Assembly: GCA_021789895.1 (NCBI GenBank) | Contig: JAJYIU010000013.1 | Location: 26,166 to 90,165 of the forward strand | From: Acidobacteriota bacterium | Lineage (GTDB): Bacteria; Acidobacteriota; Terriglobia; Terriglobales; SCQP01 | DNA: 64,000 bases | Direction of reading: 5' to 3' | In this document: positions 16,286 through 25,242 of the stretch, one piece after another | Layout of the letters: each line of letters begins with the position of its first letter | Numbering within the stretch: the stretch's first letter is position 1 | Notes under the pieces: generated by a model | What the model saw: only the letters and a program-made list of their open reading frames with translations | Told to the model about the DNA's origin: nothing | The model's database searches: none | Position numbers and translations under genes: made by a program

Positions 16286-18022
16286 TTATTGCAGCAGGCT
16301 GGCTTTGAGGACATAGGAGGTGAAAGCGTCGTTGAGCTGCATATTGATAGTGGGCGTGCCGTTCATGAGCAGTGTATCGGTGACGATGTCGCCCAGGATA
16401 TAGGTGCCCGATCCGGAGTTGCCGCTCAGGGTGAAGGTGTCATTGAAGGCGGTGGGGGCGGTCGCGCAGCCCTCGCCCGAGCCGGCGGTGGCGGAGGCGC
16501 ACTGGTGGAAATACATATCGCCCATGAGCAGCATCTGGCCGCCGCCGCCCCAATTGCCGTTGGCGGCCGCGGCGGAACGGTCTTGAAAGAACAGCATGCC
16601 GTGCGCCGGGTAGGTGGCGCCGGCGCTATCCACGGTAAAGGTGCCGTAGGCGCCGCTACAGGGGCCCATCAGCACCGAGCCGGATAAGGTGGAGGGCAGG
16701 CTCAGGGCGGCATCGGGCGGCAGCCCGCCCGGGCAGGTCACGCCCGGTACGGTGGAAGTAAAGACGTTGCCGGAAGGGTCGGTGTAAATGTAAGTCGCGC
16801 CGGCGGTCGGATAGGGATCAATGATGCGGGAGCCGGAGTTGGCGGCTACCGAAACCGAGCTGACGCCGGAGAAATAGAAAGTCGCGCCGCCGCTGCCATC
16901 GCCGGCGAGGCCGCTGGGCCGCACCATGGAATTGGCATCGAGGCTGAGGCCGCCGGCGAGGTAATACAAACCTGGATCGAAAATTCCGGTGCTATTTTTC
17001 ACCTGGATTCCGGTCGGGTAGTAGCCGGGGGAGTATTCGGTGCAGCCGCTGGGATCGGGGCAGCCATCCTGCTTGTAATTCACCAGGCAGCCGGCGGCGT
17101 TGGTGCAGCCATAGTTGGGCCGGAGTCCGCCAATGGCAAGCGGCGGATCGGGAGCGGCCAGGGTGGCAAACGGATCGGTAAGCGGCGATTGCGGCGAGTC
17201 CCAACTGCCGGAATTCTGGGTAAGGAAGCCGGCGGGCGGCAGGGCGGGACCGCCGAAGACGCCCAGGCTGCTCCCATTGAACAGCGGGCCGCCGCGCATG
17301 AGGTTGATGATCGCGGAGCCTTGAATATCTACCGCATTGGGATCGGAAGAGTTTACCTGGATGCTGGTATTGGGGCCGCCCACCAGGCGAATGATGGGGG
17401 TACCGTAGATGTAGAGCGAGTGCGGGTTATAGGGGTGCAGCACCAGGATGGGCACCGGCGCCTTGGCCAGGACCAGGCCACAGACGGATTGGGCATGCAC
17501 GTCCTGGGTGCGGGCGGCGGTCAGCAGGGCCATAAAGAATACGCGCACCCGGTCCGCGACATCCACCCGGATGTAGGGAGAGTTGCCGGCGAGGTTGGGC
17601 GGCGGCAGCGGAATGCCGTTGAGCGAGGCGGGAAAGCTGACGGCGACGTCGTTGGAAGCCTGGCCGGGCTGCAGCCCGGCGCCGTTATAGCCGTTCAGCG
17701 CGGCATATGCGCAAGGCGTGACCGCGCCGGCGGAGCCGGCGCAATCGAAAGCGCTGCCCAGGGTGAATCCGCCCTGATTGACGGCGCCGCCGGCGCGGTC
17801 CACCAGCATATCCATCGCGCCGGCGGTGCAGGCGGCATCGGCGGCGGTCTGCGCTGCCTGGCGGTGAAACCACAGCCCGGCAACGTCCACCGCAAACCCC
17901 ATCGCGGCGAGCAGAAAAATGCCCAGCGCCAAAACCACAAAGACGCTGACCTGGCCGCGCTGGCCGCGGTGGCGGCCGGCGGCGGGAGAAACGGCGCAAA
18001 CGACAAGCTGGAAGCGAAACAT
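16286..18022 (-). CDS. TadG-like pilus-associated protein
   Basis: About 578 residues. The N-terminal segment (GQVSVFVVLALGIFLLAAMGFAVDVAGLWFHRQAAQTAADAACTAGAMD) is the Tad/TadG pseudopilin-like anchor: a hydrophobic helix, then the QTAADAA motif. The rest is a long extracytoplasmic, Gly/Ser/Pro-rich beta-type region with several cysteines. ATG 18022 is chosen because it lies 22 bp after the preceding gene's stop and immediately before the anchor. It is the last gene of the leftward regulator-tadE-tadE-tadG run and probably contributes to assembly or anchoring of the Flp pilus. Confidence 0.78.
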   Translation of the reverse strand: MFRFQLVVCAVSPAAGRHRGQRGQVSVFVVLALGIFLLAAMGFAVDVAGLWFHRQAAQTAADAACTAGAMDMLVDRAGGAVNQGGFTLGSAFDCAGSAGAVTPCAYAALNGYNGAGLQPGQASNDVAVSFPASLNGIPLPPPNLAGNSPYIRVDVADRVRVFFMALLTAARTQDVHAQSVCGLVLAKAPVPILVLHPYNPHSLYIYGTPIIRLVGGPNTSIQVNSSDPNAVDIQGSAIINLMRGGPLFNGSSLGVFGGPALPPAGFLTQNSGSWDSPQSPLTDPFATLAAPDPPLAIGGLRPNYGCTNAAGCLVNYKQDGCPDPSGCTEYSPGYYPTGIQVKNSTGIFDPGLYYLAGGLSLDANSMVRPSGLAGDGSGGATFYFSGVSSVSVAANSGSRIIDPYPTAGATYIYTDPSGNVFTSTVPGVTCPGGLPPDAALSLPSTLSGSVLMGPCSGAYGTFTVDSAGATYPAHGMLFFQDRSAAAANGNWGGGGQMLLMGDMYFHQCASATAGSGEGCATAPTAFNDTFTLSGNSGSGTYILGDIVTDTLLMNGTPTINMQLNDAFTSYVLKASLLQ

Positions 18023-18044
18023 ATAGCCTGCAACCTCGGAATGA

Positions 18045-18518
18045 TCAATAGGCAATGCGCCCCGCGGCAGCCGCATGCACGACGATAGCCGGCCAGCCAA
18101 AATGAATCAGCGGCTGGTAGGGATAGCTGGCCGTGACCTGCACCCGGTCGGCGGCATTGGCGGCGCCATCGGGATATGCCACGGTCACGGTCAGGCTGGA
18201 AAGGTCATGAAACGACAAAGCCGCATAACGGGTGACGACCGCTTCGACATTGGCGCCGGTGGGATCGCCGCCGGACATGCCGGCACAAGCGCCGCTGAAG
18301 CCGGCGACATCGCAGCCGTGCACGATCGCATAACGGACCCCCTCTTTGGCCGCGTCGCCGAGAACGTCATAGGTGTACACCATCATCACCACTTCGAAGA
18401 TCATGAAAACCAGCAGGATCATCAGCAGCACGCTGAACAGGAACTCGATCGTCGCCTGGCCGCGGCGTCCGCGCCGGCCTTGGCCATGGATGGAATTCAA
18501 ACTGCGCCGGATCAACAT
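18045..18518 (-). CDS. TadE-like pseudopilin
   Basis: About 157 residues. A charged N-terminus (RRSLNSIHGQGRRGRRGQ) precedes a TadE anchor helix, ATIEFLFSVLLMILLVFMIFE, with the conserved Glu, then VVMMVYTYDVLGDAAKEGVRYA. ATG 18518 follows the previous gene's stop by a few bases, with AAGGG upstream. TadE-like pseudopilins are cleaved by the prepilin peptidase and support Flp pilus assembly. A Cys pair in the body (GCDVAGFSGAC) may form a disulfide. Confidence 0.82.
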   Translation of the reverse strand: MLIRRSLNSIHGQGRRGRRGQATIEFLFSVLLMILLVFMIFEVVMMVYTYDVLGDAAKEGVRYAIVHGCDVAGFSGACAGMSGGDPTGANVEAVVTRYAALSFHDLSSLTVTVAYPDGAANAADRVQVTASYPYQPLIHFGWPAIVVHAAAAGRIAY

Positions 18519-18526
18519 ACTGACCC

Positions 18527-19132
18527 TTAATTCATCGCCCGCATCAGCGCCCGGCGCCGGAACGTGCAGCTCAAATTGCCTCCGGAGACGGCGCAGGCCG
18601 GCATCGGCAGCAGGCCGAGATTGAACCAGACGCTGGGAAACAAGGGCTGGAATTGGTAAACGATCGTCACGCGATTGAGCACGAAAGCGGGAGCTTCCGG
18701 ATCGGGCGGGGGCGGGGGAAAATTGGCCGCGGCGCCATAGCTGGCGCAGTTGGCTACTTGGGCGGCGCCGAGGCCGCTGACGCCTTCCGACTGGCTGCAC
18801 ACCTCGAGGGGGGAATTGGCGGTGGCCGGCAGCGCTCCGCTCAGGTCGAGATAAGTAAGGCTGGAAACCGGTCCGGGCGGCGGCAGGGCCATGCAGGAGG
18901 GGGTCGAGCCGCCCATAATGGAGTAGAGCGCGCCGCTGCGCGGGGCGGCGGCGAGATTGATGGCGGTTAAAAAGACGTAGCCGAAGTTCACGGCATTGAA
19001 GACCAGCACGACGAGAAATGGAACCAGGAGGGCGGTTTCGATCAGGCTTTGACCGGCATCGCGGAAGCCACGCGGCGCGCGGGGCAAGGCGGGCGCGAAT
19101 CGCTGGAACCGGCTTGGCTCGCCCGTTTTCAT
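18527..19132 (-). CDS. TadE-like pseudopilin
   Basis: A 201-residue protein with a cytoplasmic N-terminus, then GQSLIETALLVPFLVVLVFNAVNFGYVF, the TadE anchor with its conserved Glu, and an extracytoplasmic domain with four or more Cys residues (PSCMALP, LEVCSQSEG, VANCASYG, MPACAVSGGNLSC). It overlaps the regulator gene by 4 bp and precedes the second TadE gene, so all are probably co-transcribed and translationally coupled. Confidence 0.82.
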   Translation of the reverse strand: MKTGEPSRFQRFAPALPRAPRGFRDAGQSLIETALLVPFLVVLVFNAVNFGYVFLTAINLAAAPRSGALYSIMGGSTPSCMALPPPGPVSSLTYLDLSGALPATANSPLEVCSQSEGVSGLGAAQVANCASYGAAANFPPPPPDPEAPAFVLNRVTIVYQFQPLFPSVWFNLGLLPMPACAVSGGNLSCTFRRRALMRAMN

Positions 19133-20568
19133 GCGGTACTGAGTTGGGATTCGGCCGCGGCCGGGGGCGGCGCCAGGGCTTCTTCGCCGCTCATCTCCAG
19201 TTCGCGGAGCAGGCGATGCAGATAGCCGCGGCTGATTTGCAATTCCCGCGCGGCGCGCAGCTTGTTGCCGCCATGCAGGCGCAGCGCCTTGCGCACCATC
19301 TCGCGCTTGAAGGCGCGCAGGCCCTGATGAAACGAGCCGCCCGGCCAGGCGGCGGCGGCGAAGGGGCGGATTTCCGGCGGTAGGTCTTTGACGCCCAGCT
19401 CGGCCGCTTCGGAGAGCACGACGCCGCGCTCGATGATGTTTTGCAACTGGCGCACGTTGCCGGGCCAGTCATAGCCGGCCAGGGCGCAGAGGTACCCGGG
19501 GGACATGCTGCGCGCAGGGCGGTGATAGCGGGCGGCGTACTGGCGCAGGAAGTAACCCGCCAGCAGCGGAATGTCTTCGATGCGCTCGCGCAGCGGCGGC
19601 AGCTCGATGCGCACCACGGCGATGCGAAAAAACAGGTCGCGGCGGAAGCGCTGCTCCGCTTCCAGGGCGTCCAGCGGCCGATTGGTGGCGCAGATGACGC
19701 GCACGTCGAGCGCGACGTTCTGGTTGGAGCCGAGGCGCTGCAGCGTGCGATCCTGCAGGACGCGCAGTAGCTTGGGTTGCAGCGCGAGTGCGAGATCGCC
19801 GATTTCATCCAAAAAAATGGTGCCGCCCTGGGCTTCTTCAAAGCGGCCGACCCGGGGCTGCAGCGCGCCGGTGAAGGCGCCTTTGGCATGGCCGAACAGC
19901 TCATCTTCGATCAAGGCCTCGTTTAAGGCGCAGATCGAAAAGGCGACGAAGGGACCCATGGCGCGGGGGCTCAACTGGTGTATGGCCCGTGCCGCCAATT
20001 CCTTGCCGGTGCCGCTTTCGCCGGTGATCAGCACGCTGGTTGAGACCGGCGCCACCTGATGAATCATCTGGTGTATGCGCTGCATGCGCTTGCTGGTGCC
20101 CAGCAGGCCGGGAACGGCGCAGTGGGGAGCGAGGGCGCGCATGCGGTCGAGATCCTGCATCAGCTCCAGCCGGCGGCCGGCGCGCAACAGGCCGAACCTG
20201 AGCTCCTGCACATCGAGCGGCTGGGGAAAGAAATCGGTACCGCCCCAGCGCAAAAACTGCAGCGCATTTTCGCGGCGCGGATCCCAGCCGAAGGCGAGCA
20301 GAGGCAGCGAGCGCGGCAGGGCCGCCAAGCGGTCCATCAGCGCCGGAAAGCGCGGCGCGGCGGGCGAGTCGCCATGGCCGTTGGCTGGAGTGCGATCCCA
20401 GTTGATCAACACGATATCCACCCCGCCGGCAGTTACCAGCTCGATCAACTGCGATTCATTGGCGGTGGACTGTATCTGGTAGTTGGCGCTCAGCAGGCTT
20501 TTCAATAAAGCCCCAAACGCCGGATTTTGATCGAGCAGTGCGATGCGGAGGCTGGGGGAGGCGTCCAT
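19129..20568 (-). CDS. Sigma-54-dependent activator with a degenerate receiver domain
   Basis: A 479-residue regulator. Residues 1-125 have a response-regulator-like fold, but the normal phospho-Asp position reads IVLINWD (Asn instead of Asp). Residues about 145-375 form the AAA+ domain with Walker A GESGTGKE, the sigma-54-contacting GAFTGA loop, Walker B GGTIFLDEIGDL and the RFRRDLFFRIAVVRIELPPLRER region. A Fis-type helix-turn-helix ends the protein (GNKLRAARELQISRGYLHRLLREL). It opens sigma-54 promoters. As first gene of the minus-strand Tad run it probably controls pilus genes. The altered receiver suggests activity not governed by standard phosphorylation. Confidence 0.9.
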   Translation of the reverse strand: MDASPSLRIALLDQNPAFGALLKSLLSANYQIQSTANESQLIELVTAGGVDIVLINWDRTPANGHGDSPAAPRFPALMDRLAALPRSLPLLAFGWDPRRENALQFLRWGGTDFFPQPLDVQELRFGLLRAGRRLELMQDLDRMRALAPHCAVPGLLGTSKRMQRIHQMIHQVAPVSTSVLITGESGTGKELAARAIHQLSPRAMGPFVAFSICALNEALIEDELFGHAKGAFTGALQPRVGRFEEAQGGTIFLDEIGDLALALQPKLLRVLQDRTLQRLGSNQNVALDVRVICATNRPLDALEAEQRFRRDLFFRIAVVRIELPPLRERIEDIPLLAGYFLRQYAARYHRPARSMSPGYLCALAGYDWPGNVRQLQNIIERGVVLSEAAELGVKDLPPEIRPFAAAAWPGGSFHQGLRAFKREMVRKALRLHGGNKLRAARELQISRGYLHRLLRELEMSGEEALAPPPAAAESQLSTA

Positions 20569-20595
20569 TGCGGGTGGGATGGGCGTTGATTCACC

Positions 20596-20626
20596 CCATG
20601 GCCGCAGGCCGAGCCTGCGGCCATGG
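20596..20626. repeat. Perfect 14-bp inverted repeat in the divergent promoter region
   Basis: CCATGGCCGCAGGC, loop CGA, GCCTGCGGCCATGG. It lies in the 389-bp gap (20569-20957) between the leftward sigma-54 activator and the rightward membrane-protein gene. No T tract follows, so it is not a typical terminator. The rest of the gap shows no gene and no clear sigma-54 consensus that I can support. Confidence 0.6.
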
Positions 20627-20957
20627 CAGTCCGGTATTCCCCGCGACTCAAAGAGGAATCCTCAGCAAGAGATGTAGATGGACCTGCCTGCGGCTGTTTA
20701 GTGTTCTCAAAATGGTCATTTTGGAAGTGTCCCGGCGGGACCGGACGGCAATCTAAACGCCGCCCGAATGCCGCTCCCCGATGTGTACTTCCGCTGACAG
20801 CCGGCATCCCGCGCTGGCATAGAAAAAAGACATCGGTATTTCAGCCCAGGCGGCGCGCAATCATTCGAGCGGCAGAAACGCCGTAAGAAAGTGAATCTCG
20901 CCGGCAACGGCTCATGTATGTCTGGAAATGGCCATCAATCTGCAGCAATGAAGACTT

Positions 20958-22454
20958 ATGGCTTCTGTCCTCCAGCCGGCTGCCGCCGGGGAGTCCGCCG
21001 GCGAAAATCCCGGCACACGGCTGCGGCTGCTGTCGTTTCCCGTGCTGCTGCTGGCCATCGTAGTGTTTCTGGCAGCTTATCTCGCCGGCAACAAGCTCCC
21101 CGACCCGGATCTTTGGTGGCACCTGAGCGATGCCGCCCGCATGCTCGCCACGGGCCATTTCATCCGCCGCGATTTTCTCAGCTTCACCGTGCCTGGACGT
21201 TCCTGGATGGATACGGAATGGCTGGCGGAGCTGCCCTATTACCTGGGCTGGCGCCTGGCCGGCCTGGCGGGCCTGCAGGCGGTGATGACGCTGGTGCTGG
21301 CGGCGCTCGCGCTGGGCATCGCCGGTCTGGCCTGGCAGCGCACGCGCCATTGCAAGGCGGCCGCGGCAGCGACGGTTTGGAGCCTGCTGCTGGCGACGGT
21401 GAGCTTTGGGCCGCGCACCATATTGTTTGGCTACTTGTGCCTGCTGGCGCTGCTGGGGCTGCTGGAGCGCTTCCGGCAAAAAGGACAGGCGCCACTCTGG
21501 TTGTTGCCGCCGCTTTTCGCCTTTTGGATCAATCTGCACGGCTCGTGGGCGTTGGGCTTGCTCGTACTGCTGCTGTTCATCGCCGGCGGATGGCGGCAGG
21601 GAGTTTGGGGCTGGCTCTACGCCGAGGGCTGGACGCGGCGGCAAAAACGGCAGCTTATGTTGGCGTTTGCCGGGAGTTGCTTGGCGCTGCTGCTCAACCC
21701 CTATGGCTATCACCTGCTGCTCTATCCGCTGGCGCTGGCTTTTCGCGAAGGCATCGCGGTGGCGCACGTGCAGGAATGGCGGACGGTGGATTTGCATCAG
21801 TTGCGGGGCAAACTGGCCTTGCTGCTGGTGGCGGCGTTGTTCGCGCTGACCCTGGTGCGGCGCCGTCGCTGGCGGCTGGGCGACTTGCTGCTGACCGGTT
21901 TTGCGCTTTATTGCGGCCTGACGTATGAGCGGTTTCTGGCCTTCGCCGCCATCGCCGCCGCTGCGCCTTTAGCCGAACTGCTGGATTTTCTTCCGGCCTA
22001 CAGGCCGGAACTCGACCGGCGGGGTATCAATCTGGCGATGCTGCTGGGGCTGGCGGCCATGCTGCTCTACGCCTATCCCCGCCCGCGCCGGCTCGGGCGC
22101 GAAATCAGCCGCACATTCCCCGCCGGCGCGGCGCAGTATCTCCGCCGCCACCGGGGCGGCCCGGTGCTGCACTCGTATGACTGGGGCGGCTATCTGGATT
22201 GGCAGACGCCCGGCTTTCATGATTTCATTGATAGCCGCGCCGATATTTTCGTCAGCGCCGGAGTGTTTCAGGATTACCTGGCCGTGCTGCGCCTGCGGCG
22301 CCTGCCGGCGCTGCTGGCGGAGTACCGCATCCGCCGGGTGCTCTTCCCTTCCCAATCGCCGGTCACGCTCTCTCTCGAGCGCGATCCCGGCTGGCGAATC
22401 CGGTACCGGGGAAAGATCAGCACATTACTGGAGCAGCGCGTACCCGCTCTATGA
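20958..22454 (+). CDS. Polytopic membrane protein, glycosyltransferase-like
   Basis: A 498-residue protein with about ten transmembrane helices. The first periplasmic loop contains DPDLWWHLSDAARML, RRDFLSFT and MDTEWLAELPYY, a pattern (D-x-D, W-W-H, then E near the next helix) recalling GT-C glycosyltransferases that use lipid-linked sugar donors. A soluble C-terminal part (HSYDWGGYLDWQTPGF, DSRADIFVSAGVFQDYLAVL) follows the last helix. Its stop overlaps the start of the next gene by 4 bp. It lies between the two halves of the Tad pilus locus. The specific reaction is unknown. Confidence 0.7.
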   Translation: MASVLQPAAAGESAGENPGTRLRLLSFPVLLLAIVVFLAAYLAGNKLPDPDLWWHLSDAARMLATGHFIRRDFLSFTVPGRSWMDTEWLAELPYYLGWRLAGLAGLQAVMTLVLAALALGIAGLAWQRTRHCKAAAAATVWSLLLATVSFGPRTILFGYLCLLALLGLLERFRQKGQAPLWLLPPLFAFWINLHGSWALGLLVLLLFIAGGWRQGVWGWLYAEGWTRRQKRQLMLAFAGSCLALLLNPYGYHLLLYPLALAFREGIAVAHVQEWRTVDLHQLRGKLALLLVAALFALTLVRRRRWRLGDLLLTGFALYCGLTYERFLAFAAIAAAAPLAELLDFLPAYRPELDRRGINLAMLLGLAAMLLYAYPRPRRLGREISRTFPAGAAQYLRRHRGGPVLHSYDWGGYLDWQTPGFHDFIDSRADIFVSAGVFQDYLAVLRLRRLPALLAEYRIRRVLFPSQSPVTLSLERDPGWRIRYRGKISTLLEQRVPAL

Positions 22455-24127
22455 ACGCTTCCCGGCTGAACCTGGAAGGGCTCGGGCCGGAAGCCACGGC
22501 CCACGGCGCCGGAGTGGAGTTGCCCGTAAGCCGGCGGCGGGAGGGGGCGATTGCCTGCGCGGCGGCTTTGCTGGCAGCCGGGTATCTGCTGGTTTACCTG
22601 CATTACGACGTGTTGCACGCGGATGAAGGGATCGGGCTGGAGGCGGCGGAGCGGATTCTGCGCGGGCAGGTGATGTACCGCGATTTTTTCAGCTTTTTTA
22701 CCCCCGGCTCGGGCTATTGGCTGGCGCTGCTGTTTCGCGTCTTTGGCGATTCGATGACTACGGCGCATGCCGCTTTGGTCGGCTACGGCGCGGCTTTTTC
22801 CGGGCTGGTGTACCTGATTGCGCGCCGCGCCGCCTCGCGCCGGATGGCGCTGCTGGCCGCCGGCCTGGTCGCGCTCGATTCCCTGCCCTTCCGTTTTCTG
22901 ATGCTGCACAACTGGGACAGTACCTTATTGGCCCTGGCCGGTTATTATGCCGTGCTGCGATGGTGGCAGCGCCCGCGCCAGGCATTCGCCCTCGCCGCCG
23001 GCGCGCTTACCGCGCTCACGTTCCTGTTCAACCAGGCGAAGGGCGCCGGACTGGCGGCGGGATTGTTGTTGGGCTGGGCCTTGCTGGCGCGCATCGAGGG
23101 CAGAACGCGCTGGAACCGGCGCCAGGCGGCGGCGTTCACGCTCGGCTTGCTGGGGCCTTTGGCGCTGACGGCGGGATATTTTGCCGCGCAGCATTGCCTC
23201 GGCCTCATGCTGCGGGATTGGTTTTGGCCGCTGGCGCATTACCGGACGCCGAATGCCTGTCCGTATGGTTATTTTCCGCCGGGGCCGGGACGGGTCTCGA
23301 TCTTATCGGCGGGTTCCGGGCCGGCGCGCCTGTTGATCGCCTGGCTATTGAGCCCCTTGCTGGTGGTTGACCTGTTGCCCTGGCTGGCCGCCGGGATTGT
23401 CGCATTTCTATTCTGCGGCTGCCGCGCGGCCGCGCCCTCCGGCGCCCGGCGCGCCTATTTCGCCCTGATCGCCAGCTTGATGACCGGCAGCCTGTTCGGC
23501 TTATTGGCCACGAATCGGCCCGGGGGAGCGGAACTGCTGATGGCATTTCCGCTCTACGCCCCGGCCCTGGCTTGGCTGCTCGACCGGCCGTCCGCCAGCC
23601 GGCTGCGGCGGATCGCGCCCGCAGCCGCGGTGCTCGTCGGCCTGTCTTTTTCCTGCCTGGGCTTGGCCTGGCTTTGGCCGCGGCGGGCCGCGCGCATCGG
23701 GCTGGTGACGCGCCGCGGCCGCCTGGTCCTGCCGCAGACCGACCGCGTGCTTCCCTATCTCACCGCGCATACCCGGCCGGGAAACCGTATCTATGTCTAT
23801 CCCTACCAGCCGGTCTATTACTATTTGAGCGCCACCCGCAATCCCACCCGCTACGAATTCCTGGCGCTGGGCCAGAACACCCGCCGCCAATATCTACGCG
23901 CGGTGGCCGAGCTGAAACGGCACCCGCCCCGGCTGGTTTTATACGATCCCGGGTTTTATGCGCAAAACGGCGCCGACTGGCCGTCCATCGCCCTCCCTGC
24001 TTTCGCCCGCATCACGCCGGTCGAACAGTATCTGCTGCGGCAATTTCAACCCTGCCGGCGGCTGTGCTCGGCCACCGGCTGGAATTACCTGCTGCTGGCG
24101 CCGCGGCGACAGGCCTGCCCCCGGTGA
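22451..24127 (+). CDS. Polytopic GT39/PMT-like glycosyltransferase
   Basis: A 558-residue protein with about ten to eleven transmembrane helices. The first periplasmic loop reads HADEGIGLEAAERILRGQVMYRDFF followed by PGSGYWLALLF. The acidic D-E pair and the P-x-YW segment match the GT-C fold of protein O-mannosyl / arabinosyl-type transferases. The C-terminal soluble part ends CRRLCSATGWNYLLL. Start ATG 22451 overlaps the upstream gene by 4 bp, implying coupled translation. Both proteins may move sugar from a polyprenyl donor onto an exported acceptor; a pilin or Tad target is only inferred from location. Confidence 0.75.
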   Translation: MNASRLNLEGLGPEATAHGAGVELPVSRRREGAIACAAALLAAGYLLVYLHYDVLHADEGIGLEAAERILRGQVMYRDFFSFFTPGSGYWLALLFRVFGDSMTTAHAALVGYGAAFSGLVYLIARRAASRRMALLAAGLVALDSLPFRFLMLHNWDSTLLALAGYYAVLRWWQRPRQAFALAAGALTALTFLFNQAKGAGLAAGLLLGWALLARIEGRTRWNRRQAAAFTLGLLGPLALTAGYFAAQHCLGLMLRDWFWPLAHYRTPNACPYGYFPPGPGRVSILSAGSGPARLLIAWLLSPLLVVDLLPWLAAGIVAFLFCGCRAAAPSGARRAYFALIASLMTGSLFGLLATNRPGGAELLMAFPLYAPALAWLLDRPSASRLRRIAPAAAVLVGLSFSCLGLAWLWPRRAARIGLVTRRGRLVLPQTDRVLPYLTAHTRPGNRIYVYPYQPVYYYLSATRNPTRYEFLALGQNTRRQYLRAVAELKRHPPRLVLYDPGFYAQNGADWPSIALPAFARITPVEQYLLRQFQPCRRLCSATGWNYLLLAPRRQACPR

Positions 24128-24415
24128 GCTGCCGGCTAATTCGGCTGATGTCTCCTCGCGGAGATAGAGAGTGTCCACATTTGTCTCCAGCCGGGCAATT
24201 GGGACGATGCCGCGGGTCGCGGTGCGAAGCCATGTGCCATCCGCGCCGCTCATGCCAAATACGGAGACTGCGCTCCGGGTTGAGTCACTTAATGCCAATT
24301 CGGCCGCCCAGTCGCGGCCGCGGGAACCCCGCGTGCATTAACAGCCTGCGGCTCGCGTCCACTTCCCGAGCGGAGCGGGCGGCAGGAAGAAGAAGAAAGA
24401 GGAGGAAAGTTTCCA

Positions 24416-24604
24416 ATGAGCAAAGTCATGCGTGAGTTGGTGGGACGGTTGCACCGGGACGAATCCGGCCAGGGTTTGATCGAGTATGTCCTGCTGGTGG
24501 CGCTGATCGCCTTCGCCGCCACCGCGGGCATGAGCTCGCTGGCGTCGTCCATCAACAGCGCCTTCTTGAAGGTCGGCACCTTCCTGGCGCAATACATTTC
24601 GTAA
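24416..24604 (+). CDS. flp: Flp-type pilin
   Basis: A 62-residue major pilin of the Tad secretion/pilus system. The leader (MSKVMRELVGRLHRDESG) is cleaved before the hydrophobic segment QGLIEYVLLVALIAFAATAG, which carries the invariant Glu-Tyr pair of Flp pilins. The short C-terminal helix is LASSINSAFLKVGTFLAQY. The start has GAGGAAAG upstream. The 288 bp before it contain no supported gene. It is the first gene of the plus-strand tad run and the filament subunit assembled by the downstream machine. Confidence 0.93.
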   Translation: MSKVMRELVGRLHRDESGQGLIEYVLLVALIAFAATAGMSSLASSINSAFLKVGTFLAQYIS

Positions 24605-24711
24605 ACGGCCGGGGGGGCAGCGCCAAAGCGGGGCGTCTGCCGCCTGGAATGCCGCTACCGGCGCCGGCCCGCGCTGCGGGATGCGGGCCGGCGCTGGAAA
24701 TGTAGATATCC

Positions 24712-25239
24712 ATGAACACGCCACTCATGGCCGCGGCCGCCGTCTGCGCCTTTGCCGGCGCGGGCTACGATCTTCGGCGCGGCAGGATTCCAAACTGGCT
24801 GAGCTACGGCGGCCTGGGGCTGGGGCTGGCGGCGAGGGCGGCGCTGGGCGGCTGGCGGGGAGAAATGGATGGGCTGCTGGGGGCGTTGGCCGGGGCGGGC
24901 CTGCTGCTGGCATTTTTTCTGCGCGGCGGCATGGGCGGAGGCGACGTCAAGCTGATGGCGGCGGTCGGCGCGCTGGCCGGGACGCAGCGCAGTCTGCAAA
25001 TTTTACTCTCCACCGGCCTCGCCGGCGGATTGATGGCGGCGGCGGCAATGCTGGCCCGGCGCCGCGTCCGGCGCACGCTCGGCAATACCTGGAAGCTGCT
25101 GCGCTTTCATCTGAACCCGCGGCTGCGGCCGCACCCGGAGCTGAATCTCGGCGCGCCCGGGGCGTTTCGCCTGCCCTATGCCGTGGCGATCGCGCTGGGA
25201 ACGGCTGCCTGCCTGTTGCTCAAAACGGGCTGGAGGTGA
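24712..25239 (+). CDS. tadV: Prepilin peptidase (A24 family, TadV/CpaA)
   Basis: A 175-residue inner-membrane aspartyl protease that trims Flp prepilin and the TadE-like pseudopilins. The two catalytic Asp motifs are visible: YDLRRGRIPNWL (about residue 20) and GGGDVKLMAAVG (about 81-92). About five helices are predicted. It lacks the methylating domain found in larger type IV peptidases, as usual for Tad. Its TGA stop (25237-25239) is in the same reading frame as cpaB, which begins only a few bases later. Confidence 0.9.
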   Translation: MNTPLMAAAAVCAFAGAGYDLRRGRIPNWLSYGGLGLGLAARAALGGWRGEMDGLLGALAGAGLLLAFFLRGGMGGGDVKLMAAVGALAGTQRSLQILLSTGLAGGLMAAAAMLARRRVRRTLGNTWKLLRFHLNPRLRPHPELNLGAPGAFRLPYAVAIALGTAACLLLKTGWR

Positions 25240-25242
25240 GTT

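Noticed and set aside
24128..24298. Minus-strand frame reading like a protein fragment (GADGTWLRTATRGIVPIARLE)
   Set aside because: It looks protein-like, but the only start is a TTG without a ribosome-binding site and it runs into the glycosyltransferase gene; possibly a relic, not supportable as a gene.
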